64,000 nucleotides of DNA from Bog-473 sp963821755 (GCA_963821755.1 CAWGEX010000003.1:930001-994000); one strand, 5' to 3'; shown: positions 9,042-18,166, numbered from the stretch's first letter. Notes: generated by a model from the sequence alone, not told the origin. Made by a program: numbers and translations.

Positions 9042-10570
9042 GCATTCTCAGAATTGACAACGCCACGGGGCACGACCGGTGGCGGCCCACCGCACCCTGG
9101 GACAGGAACCGGCCCCAACGAGGGGGACTGGCGACCCTCCTGGTGGGCGGTGGAGCAGCGTCCCGGACGGTGGCCCGAGACCTACGGCGATCGCCGGACT
9201 ACGGGCTCAGGCCGATCGGCTTCCTCGACGATGACCCCCGCGTCCGCTCCGTGTCTGGCATTCCCATGCTCGGCCGGCTCAACGACCTGAGCCGCATCGT
9301 CCAAGAACACAACGTCGAAGCGATCGTCATCGCCATCCCGTCGCTACCACCGGCGAAGCTGAGCGCCCTCGTCCGAGAGGCCGCTGACACCGGAGCCCAC
9401 GTGCGATTCCTGCCTTCGTTCCTGTCGGCGTTAGAGCGCGCCGCCAGAGCTGTGGACATGCGCGTCGTCAATTTCAACAACCTGCTGGGCCGCCAGGAGC
9501 GCCGCAACCTGCGGCCGACCGCCCGTAGTGCCCTCACCGGTGCTCGGGTTCTCGTCACCGGTGCCGGCGGTTCGATCGGCCAGGAGCTGTGCCGCCAGAT
9601 CCGGAGCTGCAATCCGGCTTCGCTGCACATGCTTGACCACGACGAATCGAACCTCCACACCCTCCAGCTCGAACTCGACGGCGAGGCGCTCCTCGACAGT
9701 CCCGATGTGATCATCGCGGACATCCGCGACCGGGCTCGGATCAGGCAGGTCTTCCAGGCGACGCGTCCCGACATCGTCATTCACGCCGCGGCGCACAAGC
9801 ACTTGCCCCTGCTTGAACGGCACCCGTGTGAGGGCGTCAAATCCAACGTGCAGGGGACGGAGAACCTCGTCAAGGCAGCTCTCGAGGTGCACGCATCTCG
9901 CTTCGTGCTTATCTCCACCGATAAGGCCGCGGACCCCAAATCGATACTCGGTGCCACAAAACGCCTGGCGGAGATGATCGTTCAGGCGCACGCGGCCGGA
10001 CAGACCCAGGTCTGTTCGGTCCGCTTCGGTAACGTGCTCGGCAGCCGTGGCTCGTTCCTGACGGTGATCGCCAATCAGGTCGAACGGGGAGAAGCGGTCA
10101 CGGTCACCGATCCCGAGGTCACCAGGTTCTTCATGACGGTGGAGGAAGCCGTGGGCTTGGTGCTCTCCGCTGCGCCGATGGCCGAGTACGGAGAGACCTT
10201 CGTGCTCGATATGGGGGATCCGGTGCGCATCGTTGATCTCGTTCGACGGTACGCCGAGCAGCTCCACGTTCCGGACGTCCAGATTCGATACACCGGCCTG
10301 CGTCCAGGGGAGAAACTGCATGAGGCCCTCTTCAGCGACTACGAGGAGCGGTTGCCGACCGTCGAACCAGCAATCTGGGCCGCCCGTCCGGCCCGGATTC
10401 CCGACGACTTCACCGGTCGTCTGGAAAAGCTGTACAACGCCGCCGCCAAAGGGGAGGACGAGGTTGTCCGCGCCCTGATGGAGGATCTCATGCCTGACTA
10501 CTCGCCCGTGCCGGCCAATGCCGCTGAGCTGGCTTCGGCCCTATCAACGCCCTACCCAGACGAGTTCTGA
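9038..10570 (+). CDS. CapD/FlaA1-like nucleotide-sugar 4,6-dehydratase lacking the membrane domain
   Basis: A 510-residue polysaccharide biosynthesis protein. Residues ~32-150 form the CoA-binding-like/PglD-type Rossmann region (LLVGGGAASRTVARDL), and ~168-470 the extended SDR domain with NAD motif GAGGSIGQ (175-182) and STDKA (293-297). Long CapD proteins normally begin with four membrane helices; these are missing, so it is predicted to be soluble. The active-site segment reads SILGATKR, with Leu where family members have Tyr or Met before GATK. It likely makes a 4-keto-6-deoxy sugar that the aminotransferase at 12752 uses. Overlaps both neighbours (ATGA at 9038; TGATG at 10568). Confidence 0.85.
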   Translation: MSILRIDNATGHDRWRPTAPWDRNRPQRGGLATLLVGGGAASRTVARDLRRSPDYGLRPIGFLDDDPRVRSVSGIPMLGRLNDLSRIVQEHNVEAIVIAIPSLPPAKLSALVREAADTGAHVRFLPSFLSALERAARAVDMRVVNFNNLLGRQERRNLRPTARSALTGARVLVTGAGGSIGQELCRQIRSCNPASLHMLDHDESNLHTLQLELDGEALLDSPDVIIADIRDRARIRQVFQATRPDIVIHAAAHKHLPLLERHPCEGVKSNVQGTENLVKAALEVHASRFVLISTDKAADPKSILGATKRLAEMIVQAHAAGQTQVCSVRFGNVLGSRGSFLTVIANQVERGEAVTVTDPEVTRFFMTVEEAVGLVLSAAPMAEYGETFVLDMGDPVRIVDLVRRYAEQLHVPDVQIRYTGLRPGEKLHEALFSDYEERLPTVEPAIWAARPARIPDDFTGRLEKLYNAAAKGEDEVVRALMEDLMPDYSPVPANAAELASALSTPYPDEF

Positions 10571-11580
10571 TGCGTTCCGTGTTGATGACGGCTGGTGAGC
10601 GGACCGAGGTGACCTGCAGGCACGGGTGGCTGGCGGGCGTGCTGAAGGAAGGGGCGGTGGGGGGACTGACTCAGTCCGATGCCTCCTCCCGTCCCGACAT
10701 TCGAGTGACGGTCGAGGACACCAGCGCAGCCTTCGATACCAGCGGATGGGACGTGCTCACCAGAGATGCGTGGCGGCGTCCCGGACAGGTGATGGTGCGA
10801 GACGCGTGTTCTTCTGGTCTCGACCTGCTGGTCACGACCGGTGAGCCGACGCTGGACGTCGTCGCCCGCTGGCGCCCCCCACTGACGGGTCGAGCCGCAT
10901 CGGCCATCCTGCGATCGAGGTCACGACTCCTCATCCGGGCCGTCCTGCTGCAGTACCCGGCACTGTGGTGGAGCCAACAGCGAGGTCGTGTGCCGCTGCA
11001 CGCCTCCGTGTGCACGGTCGGCTCGGATCAAGGGCGGACGGTGCTCATCGCCGGTCCCGGCGGTGTTGGTAAGTCAACGCTGGTCAATGCGGAGTTGGCG
11101 CGCGGTGCCATCGCCACCAGCGACAACCTGTGCGTCAGCGACGGCCGAACCGCCTGGGGACTGCTCGAGCCGAGGCGGGTGTCCGCTGGTGAAGGCGGGA
11201 GCAAGCAGGGCCGGCGCATGCCGCACGATCGTCGGGAGGTGCCGTGGACGAGCCGGGTCGACGAGCTCGTGCCCGATCTCCTTCTCGTGCTCCGCCGCGG
11301 CAGCGCCAAGTCGACGACATCCGCGCCGTGCGATCCAGATGAGGCGGCCAAGTCCCTCGTGGCCGGGACGTACATGGCCGGCGAGCTCCGCCGGTATTGG
11401 GCTTTCGCCTCGACCCTTGCGCTCGGCACCGGGGTTGGTGACATCCACCCGAAGGTCGACCACGTCGCGCGGACCTTGAGCGCCGGACTCCCCTGTCGAG
11501 AAGTCACTCTTGGCGAATTTCCCGGCACGCCGCTGGGCAGCCTCGTATCCACTGGGACGGGCAGCGAGGTGTGCACATGA
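10570..11580 (+). CDS. HprK-like P-loop protein in the glycan operon
   Basis: A 336-residue protein whose C-terminal two thirds resembles HPr kinase/phosphorylase-type P-loop proteins: LHASV (143-147), Walker A GPGGVGKST (162-170) and a TSDNL motif (183-187) in place of the SDD motif. The N-terminal ~130 residues match nothing I recognise. HprK-related kinases without an HPr partner are known from exosortase-type and lasso-peptide clusters, where they phosphorylate small molecules or peptides. Overlaps the previous stop by one base and the next gene by ATGA. The substrate here is unknown. Confidence 0.7.
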   Translation: MRSVLMTAGERTEVTCRHGWLAGVLKEGAVGGLTQSDASSRPDIRVTVEDTSAAFDTSGWDVLTRDAWRRPGQVMVRDACSSGLDLLVTTGEPTLDVVARWRPPLTGRAASAILRSRSRLLIRAVLLQYPALWWSQQRGRVPLHASVCTVGSDQGRTVLIAGPGGVGKSTLVNAELARGAIATSDNLCVSDGRTAWGLLEPRRVSAGEGGSKQGRRMPHDRREVPWTSRVDELVPDLLLVLRRGSAKSTTSAPCDPDEAAKSLVAGTYMAGELRRYWAFASTLALGTGVGDIHPKVDHVARTLSAGLPCREVTLGEFPGTPLGSLVSTGTGSEVCT

Positions 11581-12755
11581 CACGGCGCATTCGCGTCGCC
11601 CAGATCGTGACCCGCTTCATGGCCGGCGCGGGGGGCGTCGCCCTGCGAGGTGCTCTGGCTCTCGACTCCGACCGCTACGAGGTCGTGTTCGTCATTGGCA
11701 GTGGGAACCGACTCGTCCAGGAGGCGGAATCCGCAGGCTTTGAGGTCGTCGTCCAAGAGCATTTGCAAAGCGATATCTCCTTCACCCACGACCGCAAGGC
11801 TCTCACCGACCTGAAGGCGTTCCTCGGTGCCGGGCAATTCGACGTGGTCCACACGCACAGTGCCAAGGCAGGCGCGCTCGGGCGCCTCGCCGCACGTGAC
11901 AGCGATGTTGGGCGCATCGTCCACACGTACCATGGCTTTCCTTTTCACGAATTCCAGTCCCGGCTCCGCCGTAGCACCTACATTCGCATTGAGAGGTCGC
12001 TCGGGAAGTTCACCGATGCCTTTCTGGCCGTCGGGCCCGCCGTGGCGGCCGAGGCCATCGTCAGGCGTCTTGCCGCCCCCGAACGTGTGCGCACCATTGG
12101 TGTCGCCGTTACGAGCGGTCTGGCACCAGAGTTGTCCGATCAAGCCGAAGCTCGCCGGCTTTTGGGAATTCCCCCGGGCATGCACGTCGTGGGTACCGTC
12201 GGCCGGCTGGACTTCCAGAAAGCTCCAGAGGACTTCGTCAACGCATTGGCGGGGCTGGACCGTCAGGACGTGTACGGCGTCTGGATCGGCGATGGACCGC
12301 TCCGTGCCAAGACGGAGAAGCTGGCGGCACGGCGCGGCCTGGCGGGACGGATGTCATTTGTCGGTGAGCGGAGCGACGTGTCGGCCCTCCTTCCCGGACT
12401 GGACATCTTCGCCATGGCCAGCCGCTACGAGGGACTGCCGTGCGCCATCGTCGAGGCAATGTCAGCGGCACGACCCATCGTTGCCACCGCGGTCAACGCG
12501 GTACCGAACGTCGTCATTCCCGGTGAGACCGGCCTGCTGGTGCCTCCCGGCCGGCCTGATCTCCTCTGCCGGGCCCTTGGCCATCTGATCGACAACCCCG
12601 CCGTGGCGGCCCGCCTCGGTGCGGCGGGTCGGGCTCGCATCGGCGAGGAGTTGTCCCCAGCTGCTCTTGGCGCGGTCCTCGACGAGACCTATGGGCAACA
12701 GTCGGGCGCCGGGCACGACGCGCCGCTGGTCGCGCTGGAGGTAGTCGCATCATGA
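11577..12755 (+). CDS. GT4-family glycosyltransferase
   Basis: A 392-residue GT-B retaining glycosyltransferase. The N-terminal Rossmann half shows MAGAGGVALRGALAL and VVHTHSAKAGALGRLAA; the C-terminal donor-binding half has VGTVGRLDFQKAPEDFV and the E-x7-E motif in YEGLPCAIVEAMS. It should add a sugar from a nucleotide donor to the growing lipid-linked glycan at the inner membrane face. The ATG at 11577 overlaps the preceding stop (ATGA); a GTG at 11571 is possible. The end overlaps the aminotransferase start. Confidence 0.9.
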   Translation: MTRRIRVAQIVTRFMAGAGGVALRGALALDSDRYEVVFVIGSGNRLVQEAESAGFEVVVQEHLQSDISFTHDRKALTDLKAFLGAGQFDVVHTHSAKAGALGRLAARDSDVGRIVHTYHGFPFHEFQSRLRRSTYIRIERSLGKFTDAFLAVGPAVAAEAIVRRLAAPERVRTIGVAVTSGLAPELSDQAEARRLLGIPPGMHVVGTVGRLDFQKAPEDFVNALAGLDRQDVYGVWIGDGPLRAKTEKLAARRGLAGRMSFVGERSDVSALLPGLDIFAMASRYEGLPCAIVEAMSAARPIVATAVNAVPNVVIPGETGLLVPPGRPDLLCRALGHLIDNPAVAARLGAAGRARIGEELSPAALGAVLDETYGQQSGAGHDAPLVALEVVAS

Positions 12756-13930
12756 CGGTGCGTTACGAGCAGACCGCTCGCCCCAACGTCGAGATCCCCT
12801 TCTGCCGTACCGAAATTACGGACGAAGCGCAGCTCGGTGCGCTCCGGGTCCTGGCCAGTGGTTGGGTCACCATGGGCGCCGAATCGGTGGCCTTTGAGGA
12901 AGAATTCGCCACCTGGGTAGGGGCTCGGCACGCGGTGGCGGTCAGTTCATGCACGGCCGCGATCCAGATGGCTCTCACCGCGCTCGATCTGCCCCCGGGT
13001 TCCCCCGTGCTCACGCCGACCCTTACGTTCTGCGGTGCCGTCCAGGCCATCGTCCATGCTCGGTTGCGACCGGTACTCATCGACACTGACGAGCGCACCC
13101 TGGCTGTCTCACCGGAGGGCGTGGCCGCCGCGGCGAAGGGCGGCGCGGCCGCCATGGTTGTCCAACACATGGCCGGGTATCCGCTGGACAGCATGGAGCT
13201 CGCGGCCGCGGCCGGCATTCCCGTCGACAACGTCGTCGAGGACGCAGCGCACGGTTTGGGCGCCACTACCCGAGGCGGCGCGATAGGCAGCCAGGCGCGG
13301 GCTGCCTGCTTCAGCTTCTACGCCACCAAGAATCTCCCTATCGGAGAAGGCGGCGCCATCACGACCAATGATGGCGCCCTGGCCGACCGCTTTCGGCGCA
13401 TGCGGTTGCACGGGATGAGCGGCGACGCCTGGAGGCGGTACCAGCGACCGGCGAGTTGGCGATACACCGTGGAAGAGAGCGGCATGAAGGCCAACTTCAC
13501 CGATCTTCAGGCCGCCATCGGCCGCGCCCAGCTGCACTCCCTCGACAGCTGGCAGAAACGTCGAGCTGAAATCGCCGCGGTCTACGATGCGCAACTCGCG
13601 CAACTTCCTGGCATCGAGCTACCGCCCAGGCCGATCGGGGACCTGCACGCCTGGCACCTCTACATCGTGCGCGTTCACAGCGAGTTCGGAACCCACCGCG
13701 ATGACGTGGTCGACGCGCTGGCAGACGCCGGCATTGGCACCTCGGTCCATTTCACCCCGGTGCACCACCAGCCGTATTTTCGCGATTTACTCGGACCGGA
13801 TGAGTGCTCAAGGCTGCCGGTGGCGGATGCGGTCTTCCCGCAACTGCTCTCCCTGCCAATGCATCCCGGTCTCTCAGATACCGACATCGGACAGGTCTGC
13901 GAGGCGCTCGTCGACCTTGCCGGCCGGTAA
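12752..13930 (+). CDS. DegT/DnrJ/EryC1/StrS sugar aminotransferase
   Basis: A 392-residue PLP-dependent aminotransferase of the sugar type. The family motifs are VVEDAAHGLG (Asp164, pyridine N contact) and FSFYATKNLPIGEGG with Lys193 as the Schiff-base lysine. Such enzymes convert a keto-sugar nucleotide into an amino sugar with glutamate as donor. It follows the CapD-like dehydratase in the same operon, the usual two-step route to a 4-amino-4,6-dideoxy sugar (inference on the exact product). The ATG is within ATGA at the preceding stop. Confidence 0.92.
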   Translation: MTVRYEQTARPNVEIPFCRTEITDEAQLGALRVLASGWVTMGAESVAFEEEFATWVGARHAVAVSSCTAAIQMALTALDLPPGSPVLTPTLTFCGAVQAIVHARLRPVLIDTDERTLAVSPEGVAAAAKGGAAAMVVQHMAGYPLDSMELAAAAGIPVDNVVEDAAHGLGATTRGGAIGSQARAACFSFYATKNLPIGEGGAITTNDGALADRFRRMRLHGMSGDAWRRYQRPASWRYTVEESGMKANFTDLQAAIGRAQLHSLDSWQKRRAEIAAVYDAQLAQLPGIELPPRPIGDLHAWHLYIVRVHSEFGTHRDDVVDALADAGIGTSVHFTPVHHQPYFRDLLGPDECSRLPVADAVFPQLLSLPMHPGLSDTDIGQVCEALVDLAGR

Positions 13931-13958
13931 CCAGGGCACCACACCCGAAAGGACAATC

Positions 13959-15419
13959 ATGGAAGCGACAAATACGGAGATACAAATTCTCGCCCGGCCA
14001 ACGGAACGCGAGGTGGGCGACGGAAAATTTACGGTGTTCGATAGTGATGCCGCCCCGGCCGACGAGGGGTTGATCGGGCGCCTCGGCGTGGGAACCGAGG
14101 GCACAGACCTGGCGGCTCCGCCAGTGGTGCTTCCGGACTTCTGCCACAAAGAGAAGTCCGAGATGCCCTCGAGCATTGCAGTGGCCACCCAGGGAGCGAT
14201 CCGCCCGACGCTCACGGATGCCGCGCTCAATTGCGGAATGGCGCTCATCACTCTCGACGTCGATCGGCCGTCCGGGGCCGCCGTGAGTGAGTTCTATCGC
14301 CAAGTGGCCGAGAGGTTCCCGAGTCCGCCCAACTGGCGCCGGGACCTGACTTCAGCTGAAGTTCTCCGAGCCGCGGCTGAAGGCGCAGATTTTGCTGCCG
14401 AACGGTATGACCTCGGCGACGCCGAGCTGGATCACATTGAAGAGCGGGGCCGGATGGAAATCGACTCGCTCGGAGGGGCGCGGCAAGCCAAAAAGGAACT
14501 GCCCTGGCTCGTGCGCCAAATGGGACGCCTGCGCTTTGGGACGATCGGGCCGAGCACGCACTTTCTCGAGCTCCAAGAGGTTGAGGAGATCCTCGATCCC
14601 GTGATGGCCGATCACCTGGGCATCCACGCCGGACAGGTAACCCTCCAGTTCCACAACGGGGGTGGTGTGCTCACCGGTCAGATTGGAGCCATGTACGCCA
14701 AGCGGAAGAGCGCCTCACGGATGCTCCGAGCCGAAATGTCGGTGCAGAAGCCCTTGACCCATCTGGCAACCGCGCACTCGCGCGAGCAGATGGCCAGCCG
14801 GCTGGCGAATTACTTCTCTGACGACTGCCCCTCCATTCCGATGTCCGGTGATGATGGGCGCCGAGCCCTGCTCGCCACTCGCCTCTCGATGAACTATGGC
14901 TTCGCCTATCGGATGGCGACGTACTCCGCCTTGCGGAGCATCGCCAAGTCAACGCTCGGCGCCTCGACCAATTTGGTGGTCGACTCGCCTCACAACTCGG
15001 TCTACGAGGAGGAGGTCAACGGAGCGCCCGCGTTTGTGCACCGACACAACGCCTGCCGCGCCTTCACGGCGGACATGATGACAGGCCACCCGGCGTTCTC
15101 CGAGACCGGTCAACCGCTGTTGCTGCCTGGTACCAACCGGACATCGTCCTATCTGTGCGTGCCCGCAGCCAGCGCTCACCGCAGCCTGTACTCGGCCTGC
15201 CATGGCTCCGGGAGCATCATCTCGGAGTTCGCGCGATCCGGCCAGTCGGGAACCGACCCTCTCGGTCGGACGACCGCCAAATACCGCTATGACGGTGCCG
15301 CACCGGCCGATGTGCCCCATCTCGATGACAACGGAGTCAATGAGGCACTCGGCATCCTTACTGGTCATGGCCTCGTTCAGCCGGTTGCCCGGATGAGACC
15401 GTTTGCCGTTCTGACATGA
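13959..15419 (+). CDS. divergent RtcB-like protein (RNA 3'-phosphate ligase family) inside the glycan operon
   Basis: This 486-residue protein follows the RtcB plan end to end: LPDFCHKE (59-66), NCGMAL (91-96), GPSTHFLEL (197-205), QFHNGGGVLTGQ (230-241), SPHNSVYEEE (343-352), VHRHNACRAF (360-369), LPGTNRTSSY (389-398) and SACHGSGS (412-419). The metal ligands Cys92, His201, His232 and His345 and the His415 that carries GMP in RtcB are kept. Ala89 occupies the position of the Asp ligand; the HRKGA lysine is His363, the Asn before HFxE is Thr200, and CHGAGR ends in Ser. The catalytic site is thus altered, and RNA ligation cannot be assumed. It begins 28 bases after the aminotransferase with GAAAGGA as ribosome-binding site, the only clear gap inside the operon, and is coupled to the next gene by ATGA. 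Confidence 0.8.
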   Translation: MEATNTEIQILARPTEREVGDGKFTVFDSDAAPADEGLIGRLGVGTEGTDLAAPPVVLPDFCHKEKSEMPSSIAVATQGAIRPTLTDAALNCGMALITLDVDRPSGAAVSEFYRQVAERFPSPPNWRRDLTSAEVLRAAAEGADFAAERYDLGDAELDHIEERGRMEIDSLGGARQAKKELPWLVRQMGRLRFGTIGPSTHFLELQEVEEILDPVMADHLGIHAGQVTLQFHNGGGVLTGQIGAMYAKRKSASRMLRAEMSVQKPLTHLATAHSREQMASRLANYFSDDCPSIPMSGDDGRRALLATRLSMNYGFAYRMATYSALRSIAKSTLGASTNLVVDSPHNSVYEEEVNGAPAFVHRHNACRAFTADMMTGHPAFSETGQPLLLPGTNRTSSYLCVPAASAHRSLYSACHGSGSIISEFARSGQSGTDPLGRTTAKYRYDGAAPADVPHLDDNGVNEALGILTGHGLVQPVARMRPFAVLT

Positions 15420-15856
15420 GGAACGATCTCGGCGTCTCAGCTGCCTGGGTCGCCCTGCTACCTGACGACACGGTCTGGCTGTCCGGTCAAGACCACCTCG
15501 GCGCCCGGGGGCTCCGTCGCGCCATGACCGCGGTACCGCCGAGTCGATGCCGGGCGGTGGTCACCTCACCCTGGAGCTTCGGAGGAGCCACCCGCGCGGG
15601 CGACCCTGTCGATGCCGAGAGCTCGCAGACCTACGTGGCGTTCCCTTCGTGTGAGGGACCGATATTGGTCGCTAGCAGGGATGCCGCGGTGCTCCGCTAT
15701 GTCGCTGACTCGGTGCTTTCCGTTCCACCCGGAGCGGGACGTGTGCCGAGCATGGTTCTGACCGCTGGATTGCGATTGCTTCGCCTACCGATCATGTGGA
15801 CCTTCGCGGCGATCGTGCGCGCTGCTGGTGTGGTGCTCGTGAGGCGGGCGGGATGA
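15416..15856 (+). CDS. unknown 146-residue protein coupled to the RtcB-like gene
   Basis: I do not recognise this family. The protein starts MRNDLGVSAAWVALLPDDTVWLS, has a central region with two tryptophans and a cysteine (RCRAVVTSPWSFGG), and ends with a hydrophobic amphipathic stretch (LPIMWTFAAIVRAAGVVLV) that could be a membrane helix or membrane-attached helix. Both ends overlap neighbours by ATGA, so it is almost certainly translated with the RtcB-like protein and the kinase and may act with them. Confidence 0.7.
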   Translation: MRNDLGVSAAWVALLPDDTVWLSGQDHLGARGLRRAMTAVPPSRCRAVVTSPWSFGGATRAGDPVDAESSQTYVAFPSCEGPILVASRDAAVLRYVADSVLSVPPGAGRVPSMVLTAGLRLLRLPIMWTFAAIVRAAGVVLVRRAG

Positions 15857-16863
15857 CCGCAACCATGACCGGGCTCCGGACTCTGTCCAACCTGGTCGAT
15901 GACGCCCACGGGCGAGTTGTCTGTCTCGCCATGTCCAAGGACCCGAACGCCAAGGTCACCGTCCTGCTCTTTCCACCCGGCCAGGACCAACCCGGGTTCG
16001 TGGCAAAGGTACCCACCACCGATGCTTCCGCTCGCAGTGTCCATCTCGAGGCCAGCATGCTGGCGTCCCTCAACCGCAGGAGGCTCGGGCCACTCAACGA
16101 CACCATCCCGCGGATCGCCGCCGTCGTCGAGCACATGGGCTGGCCCGTGCTCGTCACGACGGCCCTGCCGGGACGGGTCATGCTCGCGGCGTACCACACC
16201 TGGCGGCATACGGCGCGTCCGGATTCAGTGCAAGCGGACTTCGACGCCGCTGGAGGCTGGTTGGCCGAGCTGTCGCGCCGCACCGCCAGCGGGCAGGGCG
16301 ACCTGGGAATGATGCTTGACGGTGTCGGCCCGACCATCATGCGCCGATTCGGCGAGGACCCGGACACGGCCGCGGACCTTGAACATCTGTCGGCCCTCCG
16401 TGCTCGATTGGACGGCCACCAAGTGGCGCGCGGTGTCATGCACGGAGACTTCTGGCCGGGCAACCTCCTGATAAGCGACGGACGGGTCCGGGGCGTCATC
16501 GACTGGGAGAACTCCCGCCCGGATGGGTTGCTGACCCGGGATCTGGCCCGCTTCATGATCGCGTACTCGCTCTACCTTGACCGCCATACGCGGGCGGGAC
16601 GGCAGGTATCCGGGCACCCGGGACTGCGCGCCGGTCAGTGGGGAGCCGGACTCGAGTATGCGATCAACGGCACCGGCTGGTACCCCGAGTTGGCGCAGCG
16701 ATTCATGGCCGACGGCCTCCAGCGGCTCGGGGTCACTGCCGACTGCGTCCGCGACGTCATCCTGGCCGAACTCGCATGCATGGCCGCTGAAGCGGATCTC
16801 CCCGATTTCGCCCAGAGCCATCTGCAGCTTCTCCGCCGCCTGCGCTCGGAGGACGGCCGATGA
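15853..16863 (+). CDS. APH-fold kinase in the glycan operon
   Basis: A 336-residue APH/choline-kinase-like phosphotransferase. The catalytic loop is GVMHGDFWPGNLLI and the Mg-binding motif VIDWENSRPDG, both intact. The N-lobe is short and has PGFVAKVPTTD with the ATP-contacting lysine. Relatives in cell-surface clusters phosphorylate sugars or lipid-linked intermediates, but the substrate here is unknown. The ATG at 15853 overlaps the preceding stop; the frame is open further upstream inside the previous gene. Its stop overlaps the polymerase start. Confidence 0.85.
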   Translation: MTATMTGLRTLSNLVDDAHGRVVCLAMSKDPNAKVTVLLFPPGQDQPGFVAKVPTTDASARSVHLEASMLASLNRRRLGPLNDTIPRIAAVVEHMGWPVLVTTALPGRVMLAAYHTWRHTARPDSVQADFDAAGGWLAELSRRTASGQGDLGMMLDGVGPTIMRRFGEDPDTAADLEHLSALRARLDGHQVARGVMHGDFWPGNLLISDGRVRGVIDWENSRPDGLLTRDLARFMIAYSLYLDRHTRAGRQVSGHPGLRAGQWGAGLEYAINGTGWYPELAQRFMADGLQRLGVTADCVRDVILAELACMAAEADLPDFAQSHLQLLRRLRSEDGR

Positions 16864-18164
16864 CCATGACTTTGGGGCATGGCTCTCCACGGGAGCAGCT
16901 GCCCGAACTCACTCGAGAGTCCCTCGACGAACGGGGGGCGCCCCGCGGGAGCGCCGAGCGGGTGGCCATACTCACCCTGACGGCGGCCTTCATCTTCCAG
17001 CCCATCCTGCACCCATCGGGTCCGTCCAACAGCTCGCCGGTTGACCTCTTGGTGGTGATCTCGATCGTCGCCGCCGCCATCTGGGCCCGGAGTGGTCACC
17101 ACAAGCTCCGAGCTCCCTATTTCATCCCGGTGGCCTTGTTCGTGGCCGCCGGCGCAGCATCTGGCCTTGTCGGGCCGCTTCCCGGCCTCGCGCTCACCTC
17201 GCTGGCAACGGACATCCTCCTCTTCGCCTGGTGCACCGTCGTCGTGAACGTGCTCAGCAACCCCCGAGCGATGCGCTACGCGCTGGCCGCCTGGAGCTGG
17301 TCCGGGGTCATCTGGGCCGCGGTGGTCGTCTGTGCCTGGCTCGGCCACATCACCCCTCTTGAGGGCTTGACGGCGGCCGAGGGGAACCGGGTGATGTTCA
17401 CCTTCGGCGACCCGAACTATGCCGCCACGTATTGGACGGTGACCATCTTCGTGGTCTATTCCACCCGCACGCCATCGGCCCGGTGGATGAGGTGCATCGG
17501 CTACATCCTGCTGGCGTGGGCCCTGGTCTTGACCGAGTCAAATGGCGGCGTCCTTGCCGTTGGCGCTGCCATCTTCTTCTTGCTCTTGCTCCGCAGCTAC
17601 AAGAAGCGCGGCCTGGTCGGGTCGTTGGCTACGGCGCTGGTCATCGTTCTGGCCGTTGGCGGGCTTCTCGCCGCCTTCCCCATTGGCAAGGTCAGGCAGG
17701 ACGCACTCAACAGCGGCCAACCGCTGCTGGTCAACTCCATCGGCCGCAGCGGACAGAGCACGTCCGAGCGTGGTCAGCTGGACAAGGAGCTGATGCAGCT
17801 CTACAACCGCAGTGACGGCTTCCTCGGCCTGGGACCGATGAGCACCAAACCCGTGCTCCAAGCCGGGCTCTACCCCTATCCGAACGAGGCCCACAACGAT
17901 TTTCTTGCCGCCCTCACCGAGCGCGGTGCTGTCGGTCTGCTCGGACTGCTGCTGTTGGCCGGGACGGTGATCTGGTGGGCGGCCCCTCTGGTCCGTCGTC
18001 CCCTCTCGGCGGGCTACGCCGCAGCGGTGCCGCGTCCGGCCGGTCTGGTGGCAGCGCTGCTGGCCCTCGCAGCTATCTCCTACTACGAGGAGGTTCTGCA
18101 TTTCCGCTTCTTGTGGGCCCTCTTTGGCATCGTGGCGATCCTGGGCAAGGACGCTAGGCGCTGA
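16860..18164 (+). CDS. O-antigen polymerase/ligase-like membrane protein (Wzy-type)
   Basis: A 434-residue integral membrane protein with about ten predicted helices. Two family marks are clear: the FGDPNYAATYW segment and the large loop followed by NEAHNDFLAALTERGAVGLLGLLLL, typical of the Wzy_C/WaaL superfamily. It should polymerise lipid-linked repeat units on the outer face of the membrane, with the Wzz-like protein controlling length. The ATG overlaps the kinase stop (ATGA), and the next gene starts two bases after its own stop. Confidence 0.88.
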   Translation: MTMTLGHGSPREQLPELTRESLDERGAPRGSAERVAILTLTAAFIFQPILHPSGPSNSSPVDLLVVISIVAAAIWARSGHHKLRAPYFIPVALFVAAGAASGLVGPLPGLALTSLATDILLFAWCTVVVNVLSNPRAMRYALAAWSWSGVIWAAVVVCAWLGHITPLEGLTAAEGNRVMFTFGDPNYAATYWTVTIFVVYSTRTPSARWMRCIGYILLAWALVLTESNGGVLAVGAAIFFLLLLRSYKKRGLVGSLATALVIVLAVGGLLAAFPIGKVRQDALNSGQPLLVNSIGRSGQSTSERGQLDKELMQLYNRSDGFLGLGPMSTKPVLQAGLYPYPNEAHNDFLAALTERGAVGLLGLLLLAGTVIWWAAPLVRRPLSAGYAAAVPRPAGLVAALLALAAISYYEEVLHFRFLWALFGIVAILGKDARR

Positions 18165-18166
18165 TC

